Positions 63,741 through 64,000 of a DNA stretch of 64,000 nt are shown one piece after another. The notes beneath the pieces are model-generated. The model saw nothing but the letters and a program-made list of their open reading frames with translations. It did not search any database and was not told the DNA's origin. Source of the DNA: Butyrivibrio sp. (GTDB lineage Bacteria; Bacillota; Clostridia; Lachnospirales; Lachnospiraceae); NCBI GenBank assembly GCA_017535785.1, contig JAFXTN010000037.1:1-64000 (forward strand), in the 5' to 3' direction. The translations under genes were made by a program, and so were the position numbers. Every line of letters begins with the position of its first letter. The stretch's first letter is position 1.

Positions 63741-63792
63741 AAAAAGTTCCGATCACTTTTATGAATATCATAATTGTGACCGGAACTTTATT
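63741..63792 (+). terminator. Terminator after the HAAS-SEDS gene
   Basis: AAAGTTCCGATCAC pairs with GTGACCGGAACTTT with one A/C mismatch; an A/T-rich ~19-nt loop and a tail ATTTTTAAAT follow. It ends the PadR operon. Confidence 0.75.
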
Positions 63793-63802
63793 TTTAAATT
63801 TT

Positions 63803-63961
63803 CTTTCTCAGGCAGAGTTGGCAGACAAATGTAATGTTAAGCAGCCTATGATTGCTCGTGTTGAAAAAGCTGTGCATTCTCCCCAGATAAACAGTCTACT
63901 CAAAATTTTGGTGCCTATGGGATATAAGTTGGAGATAGTACCAATGGACAAAAAGAGTTAA
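63803..63961 (+). pseudogene. Truncated XRE-type antitoxin/regulator
   Basis: LSQAELADKCNVKQPMIARV, then EKAVHSPQINSLLKILVPMG and YKLEIVPMDKKS, are the helix-turn-helix and C-terminal helices of XRE-family regulators of the HigA/toxin-antitoxin kind. The N-terminal ~25-30 residues and the start are missing: the open frame runs back only into the terminator of the previous gene. No toxin lies upstream. A second, shorter remnant is at 61652. Confidence 0.65.
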
Positions 63962-64000
63962 AAATCATAACTATTATCTTTGCTTTTTCTTTTCCTGAGC

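Noticed and set aside
1..64000. CRISPR arrays, insertion sequences, prophage or integron features
   Set aside because: No regularly spaced repeats, transposase or phage structural genes were seen on either strand.

Overview
The window reads as ordinary chromosome from a flagellated, low-to-mid GC Gram-positive anaerobe of the Lachnospiraceae (Butyrivibrio/Pseudobutyrivibrio-like). This is inferred from gene order, protein style and content: type III glutamine synthetase, PucR-type regulator next to ftsEX, mbl-flhO-flhP order, cdaA-cdaR-glmM, and a surface protein with the 'YYADTYPDLKAAFG' repeat. No phage, insertion sequence, CRISPR array or rRNA operon was seen. There is one tRNA gene.

Layout. 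1-6209: end of dnaK, dnaJ, then prmA-rsmE-cysteine desulfurase-thiI (protein folding, ribosome methylation, tRNA thiolation). 6283-7921: a Crh-like HPr paralogue without the phosphorylatable His, divergent from mtaB. 8015-13196: a cluster matching the Bacillus yrzL-yrrK-yrzB...yrrL-yrrM-yrrO order: ireB (frameshifted here), ruvX, DUF1292, RNase J, a shortened MltG-like protein, and the tRNA U34 modification pair trmR/trhP. 13280-18164: glutamine synthetase III, tRNA-Gln(CUG), acyl-ACP thioesterase, CvfB, CPBP protease. 18210-24015: YjfB motility protein, PucR regulator, then ftsE-ftsX-M23 hydrolase-CtpA, a cell-separation module. 24147-26092: PP2C phosphatase, Ser/Thr kinase and a small membrane protein. 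26202-27673: CAP-domain secreted protein and two small genes, one of the Imm33 (DUF2185) family. 27698-32629: uvrB-uvrA. 32793-36033: mbl and three flagellar rod genes behind sigma-D-like promoters. 36111-39548: recD2, comF, yvyF. 39558-46893: two unknown membrane proteins, cdaA-cdaR-glmM-HPr, a DUF3048 lipoprotein and rfbD. 46914-50602: PAP2-like protein, a large LIC_10190-type membrane protein and two HAD phosphatases.

50588-58896 is a catabolic or salvage locus: a divergent LacI regulator, a Gfo/Idh/MocA oxidoreductase, a GNAT-like acyltransferase, LplB/YtcP-type permeases with a lipoprotein binding protein, and a NahK-like sugar kinase. It suggests uptake and anomeric phosphorylation of an N-acetylhexosamine-containing glycan, but it holds no glycosidase and no transporter ATPase.

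58987-64000 is an accessory tail: unknown proteins, a DUF1287 protein, a GNAT acetyltransferase, and a PadR regulator with its own perfect palindromic operator controlling a HAAS-SEDS fusion (a divergent RodA/FtsW relative). Two decayed fragments of the same XRE-type antitoxin gene lie on either side of that operon.

The most notable observations are the PadR/SEDS operon with its operator and flanking antitoxin remnants, the ireB frameshift, the NahK transporter locus, the His-less HPr paralogue, a perfect 15-bp inverted repeat upstream of the PucR regulator, and three sigma-D-like promoters that all have 16-nt spacers.
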